DNA of 64,000 nt from Streptomyces chumphonensis. Lineage in GTDB: Bacteria > Actinomycetota > Actinomycetes > Streptomycetales > Streptomycetaceae. Shown piece by piece: positions 35,501-44,492 of the stretch. Under the pieces are notes generated by a model. The model was not told the origin of the DNA. It searched no databases and was given only the letters and a program-made list of their open reading frames with translations. Position numbers and translations under genes: made by a program. The stretch covers positions 1,194,485 through 1,258,484 of the forward strand of contig NZ_JACXYU010000001.1 of the NCBI RefSeq assembly GCF_014779715.1, written 5' to 3'. Within the stretch, counting starts at the first letter, position 1; each line of letters opens with the position of its first letter.

Positions 35501-35560
35501 AGCGCGATGGAGCGGGCGACGGCCGAGTCGGGGGCGGTGCCGGTGCCGCCGCTGGTGTAG
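32522..35560 (+). CDS. FHA-domain FtsK/EccC-like ATPase
   Basis: This 1012-residue cytosolic protein has no membrane segment. An N-terminal domain (about 1-100) precedes an FHA domain (about 111-205) with RIGRSADADVVLDDPDVSRLH and GSTNGT, which binds phosphothreonine peptides. A proline-rich linker (about 208-340) leads to two tandem FtsK/SpoIIIE-like modules. The first (about 355-600) has no Walker A motif. The second has a complete P-loop GAAGSGKSEL near 708-717 and a VLVDDLDALV Walker B. The layout resembles the EccC/EssC ATPases of type VII secretion without the membrane part. It is divergent from the PkaA kinase, whose phosphothreonines it might bind (inference). ATG with GGGAGGGG upstream. 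Confidence 0.82.
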   Translation: MPNQIRLTVRGPRAGAGQGADACDVLVTAPPGTVLAAVTGGLSAAWAAAGAGAAAPAAPSREGESAAVFVGGRRLDAQRHTLGEPPLVDGAVVSLHQPFEPPAAPTPSGPRLHVVAGPDAGGVHLLHGGHVRIGRSADADVVLDDPDVSRLHCVVTVAETGSVTVADLGSTNGTTADGVPVAERPVALRPGTSLRVGESVLRLRTDPVAVAPEPGAPAPRRSPETTGRQGAALAFVPEQAGPDGARGRGGPPGAAGPTGGVTHGSGLAGPPAPFLPPGPPTPGPPAPTLPGGPAAADRAAVERRAVRGMSAWARRLSGRRNLPEPGDGLPGPPAAAVPGGPVPAPDPGRWPDAAEILLTALGPGPRLWERHPAHRDALTVRLGTAHHGARAGSPVTVSLREAGSLGLAGPRSRMLSLARWVLAQLVTLHPPGGLEVVLLASGRGASRTREWSWLGWLPHLRPAHGQDCRLLFAFDREQATARTAELARRLEESPLGPDWTSAEPADVMAAAAHHTGPATVLVVDGDPGSAALRESVARLTSGGAAAGVHVLCLAETAPATPSSPQSETLAAANAVLPAFRECGAVGLLSGAVATAVRVVRRGGDRAGEPATLDGVSPAWAERVARALAPLREAEAVEAGVPAPRHAAPLPDGSRLLEELGLARATPAAVLARWPEAAAPPGAGLVLGAGPRGPVDVDLAAAHSHLLISGAAGSGKSELICSVAAALAAGDRPDRLALLLVDGGTGRTLRAATELPHVSTYLDAGDPVRMRAFAQALSGELKRRAELLEGESYASRAVPGRSGNAAADTGGPEGAAVPDLAGGGVDADRGTLRLRPRTAGGAPDQVLPRLVVLVDDLDALVAPALGNPGRPAAGSVVRALETVAREGVRLGVHLVSATGRPDRTAHTAADQGSALRVALGGSPDGGGPAGRGVLHRPDGSSTPFQAGRVTARIPRTATQRPTVLPLDWGRAGDPPTRRPVRELGNGPTDLALLASAMERATAESGAVPVPPLV

Positions 35561-35725
35561 CGGGGGGGGTGGGGGCGGCCTCCCACGGATGGGGTACTCC
35601 GGGGTCGGCCGGTCGGGTGGGAAACGCGGTGCGGTGGTCCGGATGGCGTGGCACCGCGTGCGCGCCACGCATTATCGGCTTAACAGACCGGCCCCGTGAC
35701 CGCGCCCACCCCTGGGATGTGTGCC

Positions 35726-37900
35726 GTGCCCCGCTTCAGCATCATCGTTCCCGCCCATCAGGTCCACGCCTACCTGCCCGAGTGCCTGGAGTCCGTCCTC
35801 TCCCAGTCCTTCACCGACTTCGAGCTCCTCGCGGTGGACGACGGCTCCCCCGACGGATGCGGCGGCCTCCTGGCCGAGGCGGCCGGGACCGACCGGCGGG
35901 TGACGGTGCTGCGGCTGGCGGAACCGGGCGGGCCGGGACCGGCCCGGAACGCCGGGATGGCGCACGCGCGCGGCGACTACGTCCTCTTCCTCGACAGCGA
36001 CGACGCGCTGGCCCCCGGCGCGCTCCAGGCCGTCGCCGACCGGCTGGAGGACACCGCGGGGCCCGACGTCCTCGTCTTCGACCACGAGCGCGCCTTCTGG
36101 CACGGCCGCATCGAACGCAGCGTCCCCGCCGGCATGCTGGACCACCGCGAGCCGCAGGTCTTCCGCGCACAGGACCGGCCGGGGCTGCTCCGCCTCCCCG
36201 CCGTCGCCTGGAACAAGGCCTACCGGCGGGAGTTCCTGCTCCGGGGCGGCCTGCGGTTCCCACCCGGCGCCTACGAGGGCGTGCCCTTCACCTGGTGGAC
36301 GCTGCTGACGGCCGAGGCCGTCACCGTGCTGGACCGCGTGTGCGTCCAGCACCGGCGCCGCAGGTCCGGCGGGCTGCTGGCGCAGGCGCCCCGGCGGCAC
36401 TTCGACGTCTTCGGCCAGTACGACCGCGTCTTCGCGCTCGTCGGCGAACAGCAGCGGTTCGCCCGGTGGCGGCCGATCCTCTACCGCCGTATGAGCGACC
36501 ACCTGGTCTCCGTCATCCTGGCCCCCGGACGGCTGCCGCGTTCCGCCCGCGCGGAGTTCTTCCGGCGCAGTGGCAAGCAGTGCGCGCGCTACCGGGACGC
36601 CGCCGGCCGCACCGACCTGCGGCACCTGCTGCTCCGACTCGGCGCCCGGCGCACGTTCCGCCTGCTGTGGGCGGCGGGAAGCCTGCGGCGCCGACTGCGC
36701 GCCGCCGTTCGCGCCGTGCGGGGCCCGCTGCTGCGGACGTACTACCGGATCCACCTGCGCCGGCGCGTCGACCCGGCGCTCGCCGTCTTCGCCGCCCCGG
36801 CCGAGGGCGGCTACGCGGGTGACCCGGCCGCGCTGGAGGCCACCGCCCGCCGGCTCGTCCCCGGGCTGCGCACCGCCTGGGTGGGCACCGCCGAGGAGGC
36901 ACCGGACCTGCACCGCAGGGTGCGGCGCCTCCAGCCGGGCTCGGCGGCGCACCGGCGCGCCCTGGCACGGGCGAAGTACCTGGTGACCAGCGGCGACGTC
37001 GAGCCGGGGCTGCGCAAGCGGCAGGGCCAGATCCTCGTGCGCACCCACGTGGGCACGCCGCTCGCCCGGGAGGGCCTGGACCTCGGCCACCACCCGGTGG
37101 CCGGGCTCGGTACCGACTTCGCGACGCTCCTGTCCCGCATCGACGCGTGGGACTACAGCGTCTCGGCCAACCGGCACTCCACCCTCGCCCGCGAACGGGC
37201 CTACCCCGGCGCGTACACGACGCTGGAGTACGGCGCGCCGCGCAACGACGTCATGTACCGGGCCACGGCCGACGACGTCGCCCGCATCCGGACCGAGCTC
37301 GGCGTGCCGCCCGGCACCGTGGCCGTCCTGTACGCACCCGCCGAACGGGACTACCCGCACGGGCGGCCCCGGCTGGACCCGGCCCGGCTCGCCCACACGC
37401 TCGGCCCCGGCTTCACCGTGCTGGACGGCGGCGCGCCGCGCGGCCCCCACCGTTCGGCGACCCGGCTGTGCCTGGCGGCCGACGTCCTGGTCACCGACTA
37501 CGCGCCGCTGATGTTCGACTTCGCCAACCTGGACCGACCCATCGTCATCCACGCCGACGACTGGGAGACCTACCGGGCCACCCGGGGCACCTACTTCGAC
37601 CTCACCACCGCGCCGCCCGGCCCGGTCGTCCGCGACCTTCCGACGCTGGTGCGGCTCTTCCACAGCGGCGCCTGGCGGGCGCCGCAGGGCGCGGAGCTGC
37701 GGGCGGCGTTCCGGGAGCGGTTCTGCCCGTACGACGACGGGCACGCGGCCGAGCGCGTCGTGCGGGCCGTCTTCCTGGACGGCGCCGGGCTCGCGCCCGT
37801 CGTCCCGCCGCACGAGCGCAGGCCGGCCCCGCTGCCCCCGTCCGCGCCGCGCGTCGTGCGTCCTGCGGAGACCCTGCGTTCCACGCGCTCCGGCGTGTAG
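35726..37900 (+). CDS. bifunctional family 2 glycosyltransferase / CDP-glycerol glycerophosphotransferase
   Basis: This is a wall-teichoic-acid-type enzyme fused from two modules. Residues 1-200 form a GT2 domain (FSIIVPAHQ, VDDGSPDG, FLDSDDAL). After a basic linker, residues about 360-690 form a TagF/TarF-like glycerophosphotransferase, with TDYAPLMFDFANLDRPIV as its signature. Fusions of this type are common in Streptomyces, often in several copies. I use the GTG at 35726 (V/M-PRFSIIVPA) because the homology starts there and GGGA is 8 bases upstream. An in-frame GTG at 35696 and an ATG at 35717 would add 10 or 3 residues. It stands as a single gene. Confidence 0.87.
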   Translation: MPRFSIIVPAHQVHAYLPECLESVLSQSFTDFELLAVDDGSPDGCGGLLAEAAGTDRRVTVLRLAEPGGPGPARNAGMAHARGDYVLFLDSDDALAPGALQAVADRLEDTAGPDVLVFDHERAFWHGRIERSVPAGMLDHREPQVFRAQDRPGLLRLPAVAWNKAYRREFLLRGGLRFPPGAYEGVPFTWWTLLTAEAVTVLDRVCVQHRRRRSGGLLAQAPRRHFDVFGQYDRVFALVGEQQRFARWRPILYRRMSDHLVSVILAPGRLPRSARAEFFRRSGKQCARYRDAAGRTDLRHLLLRLGARRTFRLLWAAGSLRRRLRAAVRAVRGPLLRTYYRIHLRRRVDPALAVFAAPAEGGYAGDPAALEATARRLVPGLRTAWVGTAEEAPDLHRRVRRLQPGSAAHRRALARAKYLVTSGDVEPGLRKRQGQILVRTHVGTPLAREGLDLGHHPVAGLGTDFATLLSRIDAWDYSVSANRHSTLARERAYPGAYTTLEYGAPRNDVMYRATADDVARIRTELGVPPGTVAVLYAPAERDYPHGRPRLDPARLAHTLGPGFTVLDGGAPRGPHRSATRLCLAADVLVTDYAPLMFDFANLDRPIVIHADDWETYRATRGTYFDLTTAPPGPVVRDLPTLVRLFHSGAWRAPQGAELRAAFRERFCPYDDGHAAERVVRAVFLDGAGLAPVVPPHERRPAPLPPSAPRVVRPAETLRSTRSGV

Positions 37901-37908
37901 GACGCGGC

Positions 37909-37960
37909 CACACGAGCGCGGGCCGGACGGGCTGCTCCCCGTCCGGCCCGCGCTCGTGTG
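37909..37960. terminator. very long bidirectional terminator
   Basis: A perfect 23-bp stem (37909-37931 with 37938-37960) with loop CTGCTC separates the convergent glycosyltransferase and glutamate dehydrogenase genes. It is the longest perfect hairpin in the window. Confidence 0.88.
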
Positions 37961-37968
37961 CCGTCCCG

Positions 37969-40900
37969 TCAGCGGTTGCTGCGCAGCAGGGTGCGCATGG
38001 TGCGCATGGCGACCGACAGGTTCGCCAGGTCGAACGTCTCGGAGCTGTGGATCTCCTCCAGCGTCGCCCGGGCCCGCCCGAGGATCGCGGCGTTCTTCTC
38101 CTCCCACGCCTTGAACCGCTGCTCGGCGGTGGCCGTGGCGTCGCCGCCCGACAGCACGTCCGCCGTGAGCAGCTGGTGCGCGGCGTACAGGTCCTCGCGG
38201 ATCGCGGCCCGGGCCATGGACTGCCACCGGTCGGCGCGCGGCAGCTCGCTGACGCGGTCCTGGAGCTGGGTGATGTTCAGCCGGTCGGCGAGGTCGTAGT
38301 ACACCTCGGCGACGTCCAGGAGCTCGCGTCCGGTGCGGTCGGCGACGGCCACGATGTCCAGGGCCGGGAAGACCGAGGAGAATCCGGCGACGCGGCGGGC
38401 CAGCTCCGAGGGCACGCCCGCGTTCTCCAGCTCCTCGTGGATCGCCTCGAACCAGGCCAGGTCCTCGCCCTTGAGCAGGGCGGGGAGCTGCGACCAGACC
38501 GTCTCCACCCGCTCGCTGAAGACCTCCACGGTCTCGGCGAGCAGGAGCGGCTGCGGGCGGTTGCCCAGCAGCCAGCGGGTGGCGCGCTCCACGAGGCGGC
38601 GGCTGTGCAGCCGGATGCGGGTCTGCGTCTCGGCGGCCACCCGGTTGTCGAGCGTCTCGACCTCGTCCCACACCCGGGACATGTCGAAGATGGCCCGTGC
38701 GGCGGTGTGCGCGCGCACGATCTCCTCGGTCGTGGCCCCCGACTCCTCCCGAAGCCGGTGCAGGAACGTCGAACCGCCCGTGTTCACCGTGTCGTTGACG
38801 AGCACGGTGGTGACGATCTGACGGCGCAGCGCGTGGTGGTCGATCTCCTCGGGGAACCGCTCGCGCAGCGCACCCGGGAAGTAGGAGTGGGCCAGCCTCC
38901 GCAGGTAGGGGTCGTCGGGCAGGTCGGTGCCGATCAGCGCCTCGGTGACGGTGATCTTGGCGTAGGCCAGCAGCACCGCCAGCTCGGGCTGGGTGAGGCC
39001 CTGCCCGCTGGTCTGCCGCTCCCGGATCTGCCGGTCGGAGGGCAGGTGCTCCAGGGAGCGGTCCAGACGACCCGAGCGGGAGAGGGCGCGCATGAAGCGG
39101 GCGTGGGCCTGGAGCAGGCCGGGGGCCGTCTCCAGCGCGTTGGCCAGCGCCACGTTCTGCGCGTAGTTGGTGCGCAGGACCAGCTCGCCGACCTCGTCCG
39201 TCATCTCGGCCAGCAGGGCGTTGCGGTGCTTGACGGTCATGTCCCCGTTGCCGACGACGGCGTTGAGGAGGATCTTGATGTTGACCTCGTGGTCGGAGGT
39301 GTCCACCCCGGCGCAGTTGTCGATCGCGTCGTTGTTGACCCTGCCGCCGCACAGGGCGTACTCGATCCGCCCGAGCTGGGTGAGGCCGAGGTTGCCGCCC
39401 TCGCCGACGACGCGGGCCCGCACGTCGCTGCCGTCGACACGGATCGCGTCGTTGGCCTTGTCGCCGACGTCCTGGTGGCTCTCGCTCGACGCCTTCACGT
39501 ACGTGCCGATGCCGCCGTTCCACAGCAGGTCGACGGGCGCCTGGAGGATGGCCTGCATCAGCTCCGACGGCGTCAGCTTCGTCGCGGAGGACTCCAGGCC
39601 GAGGGCTTCGCGCAGCTGCGGTGAGACAGGCACCGACTTGGCGCTGCGCGGGAAGACGCCGCCGCCCGCGGAGATCTTGTCGGTGTCGTAGTCCGCCCAG
39701 GAGGACCGGGGCAGCTCGAACAGCCGGCGGCGCTCCGCGTACGAGGTCGCGGCGTCCGGATCGGGGTCGACGAAGATGTGCCGGTGGTCGAAGGCGGCGA
39801 CCAGGCGGATGTGCTCGCTCAGCAGCATGCCGTTGCCGAAGACGTCACCGGACATGTCGCCGACGCCGACGACCGTGAAGTCCTGGGTCTGGGTGTCGTG
39901 GTCCAGCTCGCGGAAGTGCCGCTTGACGGACTCCCAGGCGCCGCGCGCGGTGATGCCCATGCCCTTGTGGTCGTAGCCGGCCGAGCCGCCGGAGGCGAAG
40001 GCGTCGCCCAGCCAGAAGCCGTAGGAGACGGCGACCTCGTTGGCGATGTCGGAGAAGGTGGCCGTCCCCTTGTCGGCGGCGACGACGAGGTACGTGTCGT
40101 CCTCGTCGTGCCGGACGACGTCCTTGGGCGGCAGCACCTCGCCGTTCAGCAGGTTGTCGGTGATGTCCAGCATCCCGGAGATGAAGGTGCGGTAGCAGGC
40201 GATGCCCTCGGCCAGCCACGCGTCCCGGTCCGCGGCCGGGTCCGGCAGCCGCTTGCCGACGAATCCGCCCTTCGCGCCGACGGGCACGATGACCGTGTTC
40301 TTGACCTCCTGGGCCTTCACCAGGCCGAGGATCTCCGTGCGGAAGTCCTCCTTGCGGTCCGACCAGCGCAGACCGCCCCGGGCGACCTTGCCGAAGCGCA
40401 GGTGCACGCCCTCCACCCGGGGCGAGTACACCCAGATCTCGTAGGAGGGACGCGGTGCGGGCAGGTCGGGAATCGCCTGCGGGTCGAGCTTCATCGACAC
40501 GTAGTCGTGCAGCTCGCCGTCGTCGGTGCGCTGGAAGTAGTTGGTGCGCAGGGTGGCCTTGATGACGGTGAGGAAGGAGCGCAGCATGCGGTCCTCGTCC
40601 AGGTTGGCCACCTGGTCCAGGGCGCCGTCCAGCTCCTCCAGGAGCCCGTCGAGCAGTTCCCGCCCCGCGTGCTGCCGCTCCGGGGCGAGGCGCGCCTCGA
40701 ACAGGCTCACCAGCAGCCGGGTCGTGTGGACGTTGCGCCGGAGCGTCTCCTCCATGGTGGCCTGGCCGAACTTCGCGCCCGCCTGCCACAGGTAGCGGGC
40801 GTAGGCACGCAGCACCATGGCCTGCCGCCAGGTCAGTCCGGCGGCCAGCACGAGGGCGTTGACGCCGTCGTTCTCGGCCTGTCCGCGCCAGACGGCGGCG

Positions 40901-42945
40901 AAGGTGTCCTGGAAGCGCCGGCGGGCGTCCTCGCCCAGGGCGTCCGCGCTGGGCTCCGGCAGCCGCAGCCCGAAGTCGTAGATCCACACCCGGGTGCCGT
41001 CGGCCGTACGCAGCTCGTAGGGCCGCTCGTCCACGACCTCCACGCCCATCGCCTGGAGGATGGGCAGGACGGCGGAGAGCGAGACGGGCTCACCGGTCCG
41101 GTAGATCTTGAAGCGGCGTTCGCCGGGAGCGGCGCCGACCGGTTCGTACAGGCTCAGCGCGAAGTCCTCGCCGGTCTCGTCCAGCTGCGCCAGGTGCTGG
41201 AGGTCGGCGACGGCCGCGCGGGGGGAGAAGTCCTCCTTGTAGCCCTCGGGGAACCCGTTGTTGCCGAGGGTGCCGAAGCGGCGGCCCAGCTCGGCGGCCC
41301 GCTCCTCGCCGCACTCGGCGACCAGGGCCTCCGCGAAGCCGTCGGCCCAGGAGCGCGCCGCCTCGGCGAGGCGGTGCTCGATGCGGTCGGCGTCGGCGTC
41401 GGTCAGGCGGCCCAGCCGCGAGCCCGGCTCGACACGGACGACGAAATGCAGCCGGGAGAGGACCGACTCGGTGTTCCAGGCGGTGAAGTCGACGCTGGTG
41501 CCGCCCAGTTCCTCCCGCAGGATGTCGATGAGCCGCAGCCGCACGTTCGTCGTGTAGCGGTCGCGCGGGAGGTAGACGAGCGCGGAGTAGTACCGGCCGT
41601 ACTCGTCCTGACGGAGGAACAGCCGCAGGCGGCGGCGCTCCTGGAGGTACAGGACGGAGATCGCGATGGAACGCAGCTCGTCCACCGGGATCTGGAACAG
41701 CTCGTCGCGCGGGTAGGTCTCCAGGATCTGGAGCAGGTCCCGGCCGTCGTGGCTGTCGGGCGTGAAGCCGGCGTGCGAGAGCACGGCCTCGACCTTGCGG
41801 CGGATCACGGGGATCTGCCGGACGCTCTCGACGAAGGCGGACGCGGCGAAGAGGCCCAGGAAGCGGCGCTCGCCCACGACGTTCCCGTCGGCGTCGAACT
41901 TCTTCACCCCGACGTAGTCGAGGTACGAGGAGCGGTGCACGGTCGCACGGCTGTTGGCCTTGGTCAGCACCAGCAGCCTGCGCTCGTGCGCCTTGGCGCG
42001 GGCGTCGGGACTCAGCCGGTTGAACGACGGCGAGACGGGGTGCCCCTCGGCGTCGGCGGTGTGCGTCGGGTCCGCCCGCAGGATGCCCAGGCCGGTGCCG
42101 GGCACCGACTTGAGCACGTCCGACCGCTCCCCGCTTTCGTCGGTGGACCGCGCCAGCTCGTACTCGCGGTACCCGAGGAAGGTGAAGCGGTCGTCGGCGA
42201 GCCAGCGCAGCAGCTGGCGCGCCTCGGTGACCTCCTGCTCGGACAGGTCGTCGGTGGGCTCGTTCGGGAGCTCGTCGGCGATGGCCAGGGCCGTCCCGCG
42301 CATCTTGCGCCAGTCCTCGACGGCCTCCCGGACGTCGGACAGGACGCGGCGGAGGTCGAGGGTGATCTGCTGGAGGTCGGTGGCGTCCGTCTCCCGGTCG
42401 ATCTCGACGTGGATCCAGGACTCGGTGACGGCGTCCGGCGGCAGCTGCTCGGGCCGGTGGGTGCTCGGCTCCGGGGAGAGCGGGTCACGCCCGGCGTCCA
42501 GCACCTCCAGCAGCTTGCCGGTCACGTCGCGGCGGACGATCACCTGCGGGTGGATGACGACGTGGATGCCCCGGTCCTCGCGGGTCAGCTCGTTGGTGAC
42601 CGAGTCGACGAGGAAGGGCATGTCGTCGGTGACGACCTCCACGACCGTGTGGGTGCAGGTCCAGCCGTTCTCCTCGACGGAGGGGGTGTAGACCCGGACG
42701 TTCGCCGTGCCCTGGGGACGCTGCTGGGCGAGCCGGTGGTGCGAGAGGGCGGCTCCCAGCACGTCCACGGGCTCTCGGTCGGCCAGGTCCTCCGGTGCCG
42801 TGTGCAGGTAGTAGCGCTGGAGATACGCACCCAGCGCCTCCGGCGTCAGCCCCTGCACCGGGAGACTCCCGGTGGGGCTGCCCTCAGCGGCCTGGGCGGC
42901 TCGCCCGAGCAGATCGGCCTTGGCTTCGTCCAGCTTGGTCTGCAT
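37969..42945 (-). CDS. gdh: NAD-specific glutamate dehydrogenase, 180-kDa class
   Basis: This catabolic enzyme deaminates glutamate to 2-oxoglutarate with NAD. The 1658 residues match the large-subunit class first described in Streptomyces clavuligerus. The long N-terminal half holds regulatory/ACT-like segments. The catalytic core includes GGLRWSDRKEDFRTEI and VPVGAKGGFVGK, and the Rossmann part lies around VVGVGDMSGDVFGNGM. The ATG at 42945 follows AGAGGAC. It forms a single-gene unit ending at a strong terminator. The 318-base upstream region should carry its promoter. Confidence 0.95.
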   Translation of the reverse strand: MQTKLDEAKADLLGRAAQAAEGSPTGSLPVQGLTPEALGAYLQRYYLHTAPEDLADREPVDVLGAALSHHRLAQQRPQGTANVRVYTPSVEENGWTCTHTVVEVVTDDMPFLVDSVTNELTREDRGIHVVIHPQVIVRRDVTGKLLEVLDAGRDPLSPEPSTHRPEQLPPDAVTESWIHVEIDRETDATDLQQITLDLRRVLSDVREAVEDWRKMRGTALAIADELPNEPTDDLSEQEVTEARQLLRWLADDRFTFLGYREYELARSTDESGERSDVLKSVPGTGLGILRADPTHTADAEGHPVSPSFNRLSPDARAKAHERRLLVLTKANSRATVHRSSYLDYVGVKKFDADGNVVGERRFLGLFAASAFVESVRQIPVIRRKVEAVLSHAGFTPDSHDGRDLLQILETYPRDELFQIPVDELRSIAISVLYLQERRRLRLFLRQDEYGRYYSALVYLPRDRYTTNVRLRLIDILREELGGTSVDFTAWNTESVLSRLHFVVRVEPGSRLGRLTDADADRIEHRLAEAARSWADGFAEALVAECGEERAAELGRRFGTLGNNGFPEGYKEDFSPRAAVADLQHLAQLDETGEDFALSLYEPVGAAPGERRFKIYRTGEPVSLSAVLPILQAMGVEVVDERPYELRTADGTRVWIYDFGLRLPEPSADALGEDARRRFQDTFAAVWRGQAENDGVNALVLAAGLTWRQAMVLRAYARYLWQAGAKFGQATMEETLRRNVHTTRLLVSLFEARLAPERQHAGRELLDGLLEELDGALDQVANLDEDRMLRSFLTVIKATLRTNYFQRTDDGELHDYVSMKLDPQAIPDLPAPRPSYEIWVYSPRVEGVHLRFGKVARGGLRWSDRKEDFRTEILGLVKAQEVKNTVIVPVGAKGGFVGKRLPDPAADRDAWLAEGIACYRTFISGMLDITDNLLNGEVLPPKDVVRHDEDDTYLVVAADKGTATFSDIANEVAVSYGFWLGDAFASGGSAGYDHKGMGITARGAWESVKRHFRELDHDTQTQDFTVVGVGDMSGDVFGNGMLLSEHIRLVAAFDHRHIFVDPDPDAATSYAERRRLFELPRSSWADYDTDKISAGGGVFPRSAKSVPVSPQLREALGLESSATKLTPSELMQAILQAPVDLLWNGGIGTYVKASSESHQDVGDKANDAIRVDGSDVRARVVGEGGNLGLTQLGRIEYALCGGRVNNDAIDNCAGVDTSDHEVNIKILLNAVVGNGDMTVKHRNALLAEMTDEVGELVLRTNYAQNVALANALETAPGLLQAHARFMRALSRSGRLDRSLEHLPSDRQIRERQTSGQGLTQPELAVLLAYAKITVTEALIGTDLPDDPYLRRLAHSYFPGALRERFPEEIDHHALRRQIVTTVLVNDTVNTGGSTFLHRLREESGATTEEIVRAHTAARAIFDMSRVWDEVETLDNRVAAETQTRIRLHSRRLVERATRWLLGNRPQPLLLAETVEVFSERVETVWSQLPALLKGEDLAWFEAIHEELENAGVPSELARRVAGFSSVFPALDIVAVADRTGRELLDVAEVYYDLADRLNITQLQDRVSELPRADRWQSMARAAIREDLYAAHQLLTADVLSGGDATATAEQRFKAWEEKNAAILGRARATLEEIHSSETFDLANLSVAMRTMRTLLRSNR

Positions 42946-43263
42946 GTCCTCTGGCTCCTGTCGCGCGCCGTTGCGTGACGTCAGATGGGGTGTCCGGTCG
43001 TACAGGGCAAGACGTCGACGCCCTCGCGGGCCGTTCCAGTTCGACGGTATGCCGGGAAACTCGATCAGCAACCGGCACTGCCTCGCGACGTCGCGGGCGG
43101 AGTACGGGGAGGGCCACGTCGCCTACGTCCCCGGGCACGGCTATGGCGCTGATCACGGGGTAAGGCTATCTCCCCGGGCCGGGGGCGCGTCATGGTCCGT
43201 ATGTGTACAAAAGCGGGGCCGGAAGTTTGACGGTCTGGACAGCCCCGTCACGCGACACGTGCC
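42946..43263 (-). promoter_or_regulatory. upstream region of gdh
   Basis: The 318 bases between the gdh start and the HAD-phosphatase stop contain no gene. An AT-richer stretch at about 43195-43230 is the most likely promoter area for gdh. No hexamers or operator are certain, and no phosphatase terminator stands out. Confidence 0.35.
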
Positions 43264-43929
43264 TTACCGGGCCATGCGCTCCGCCTCCGCCACGGCCTCC
43301 GCCAGCGTGTCGACCACCGGAACGCCGGCCTCCGCCAGGCTGGCCCGACTGTGGGAGCCCCCCGTGTACAGGACGGCCCGCGCCCCGACGTGCCGGGCGG
43401 CCAGCGCGTCGTCCACGGCGTCGCCGATGACCACCGTGCGCCGCGGGTCGACGTCCGTCAGCGACGCCAGATGCCGGGCCATGTGCGCGGCCTTCCCGTG
43501 CCCCGACAGCGGGGTGGCGAGGCCGTCGACCCGCGTGAAGCGGCCCTCGATGCCGTGCCTGCGCACCAGGGGTACGAGGTGGTCGTGCGGCGCGAGGGAG
43601 CACAGCGACTGGGTGCCGCCCGCGGCCTGCCGCGCCGCGAGCAGCTCGGCCGCGCCCAGCGTGAGCGTCACCGTGTCGACCCGGTCGAAGTAGTGCCGGT
43701 GGAAGCACTCGTTCAGCACGGCGAACTCCTCGTCCGTGGGAATCCGGCCGGTCAGCTTCTCGTAGAAGCGCGGCACCGGCACGCAGTACAGCTCGCGGTA
43801 GCGCTCCAGCGTCACCGGCTCCATGCCGACCTCGGCGAAGGCCAGGTTCGTCGCCTCGATGACGGCGTCGATGTCGTGCAGGAGCGTGCCGTTCCAGTCC
43901 CAGACGATGTGAGTGGTCTCCCCATGCAT
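43264..43929 (-). CDS. HAD-family phosphatase
   Basis: This 221-residue haloacid-dehalogenase-like hydrolase is similar to phosphoglycolate phosphatases. Motif I is VWDWNGTLLHD (Asp11, with Asn13 in place of the usual second Asp, a known variant). A cap domain follows. Motif III is in SGHGKAAHM. Motif IV is TVVIGDAVDDALAARHVGA. The ATG at 43929 gives MHGETTHIVWD. The substrate is not predictable. It follows a DUF6912 gene on the same strand but is separated from it by a hairpin. Confidence 0.88.
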   Translation of the reverse strand: MHGETTHIVWDWNGTLLHDIDAVIEATNLAFAEVGMEPVTLERYRELYCVPVPRFYEKLTGRIPTDEEFAVLNECFHRHYFDRVDTVTLTLGAAELLAARQAAGGTQSLCSLAPHDHLVPLVRRHGIEGRFTRVDGLATPLSGHGKAAHMARHLASLTDVDPRRTVVIGDAVDDALAARHVGARAVLYTGGSHSRASLAEAGVPVVDTLAEAVAEAERMAR

Positions 43930-43965
43930 GCACTCGACGGTACCCGCAGGCACCGACACGCGGCC

Positions 43966-43986
43966 GGGCCCGCCCCCGGCGGGCCC
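43966..43986 (-). terminator. terminator after the DUF6912 gene
   Basis: A perfect 9-bp stem (GGGCCCGCC with GGCGGGCCC, CCC loop) lies 5 bases past the stop of the upstream gene and 37 bases before the phosphatase start. Confidence 0.6.
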
Positions 43987-43991
43987 GCCGC

Positions 43992-44492
43992 TCAGAGCAG
44001 GTCGCCCAGCTCCTGCGTGGCGTACCAGAGCAGCTCGTGGCCCTCCGCCCCGTCCACCGCGTGACGCGCGACCTCGTCGCCCCCGTCCGCCGCGTGCAGC
44101 GCCCCGACCGCGGCGGTGACGTCGGCCACGGCGTCCCCGGCGTCGACGTGCACGGCGGCCGCCTCGGCCAGCGGCACGGTCCCGTCCACCCGGACCCGGC
44201 CGACGGCGTCGTCGTCCGACCCCCGGTCGGCGACGGAGACGGCACGGTCGGCGACGTCGACCGCCACCACGACGCGGCGCCGGGGTGCCGCCGGGTCGTC
44301 CGCGAGCAGCCGCAGGGAGCCCAGCGCCGCCGCACCGAGGGCCGCGTACTCCAGCTCCTCGACGTCGTCGGACGCGCACCACGCGCGCAGCGCGGGCGTG
44401 ACCGCGAAGGCGGCGAGCGGGGCGGGGCCGAGCTCGCCCCGCCGGTGCGCCACGGCCAGCCGGGGCAGGGTCAGGGGGACGTAGAGGCGCAT
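43992..44492 (-). CDS. conserved actinobacterial protein (DUF6912-like)
   Basis: This 166-residue soluble protein begins MRLYVPLTLPRL. It has alternating alpha/beta content and is alanine-rich, with a C-terminal EGHELLWYATQELGDLL. I know this family from Streptomyces and mycobacteria in the same position near secA, but no function is established. No catalytic motif is visible. ATG at 44492. It is divergent from the Rv3235-like gene, and the 280-base interval carries two palindromes. Confidence 0.8.
   Translation of the reverse strand: MRLYVPLTLPRLAVAHRRGELGPAPLAAFAVTPALRAWCASDDVEELEYAALGAAALGSLRLLADDPAAPRRRVVVAVDVADRAVSVADRGSDDDAVGRVRVDGTVPLAEAAAVHVDAGDAVADVTAAVGALHAADGGDEVARHAVDGAEGHELLWYATQELGDLL

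Noticed and set aside
32417..39523. Long minus-strand frames opposite the FHA-FtsK and glycosyltransferase genes
   Set aside because: Both are composition shadows; the + strand genes carry the FHA, P-loop and TagF motifs.
39778..42978. Very long + strand frame opposite gdh
   Set aside because: Shadow of the glutamate dehydrogenase reading frame; no ribosome-binding site and no recognisable domain.
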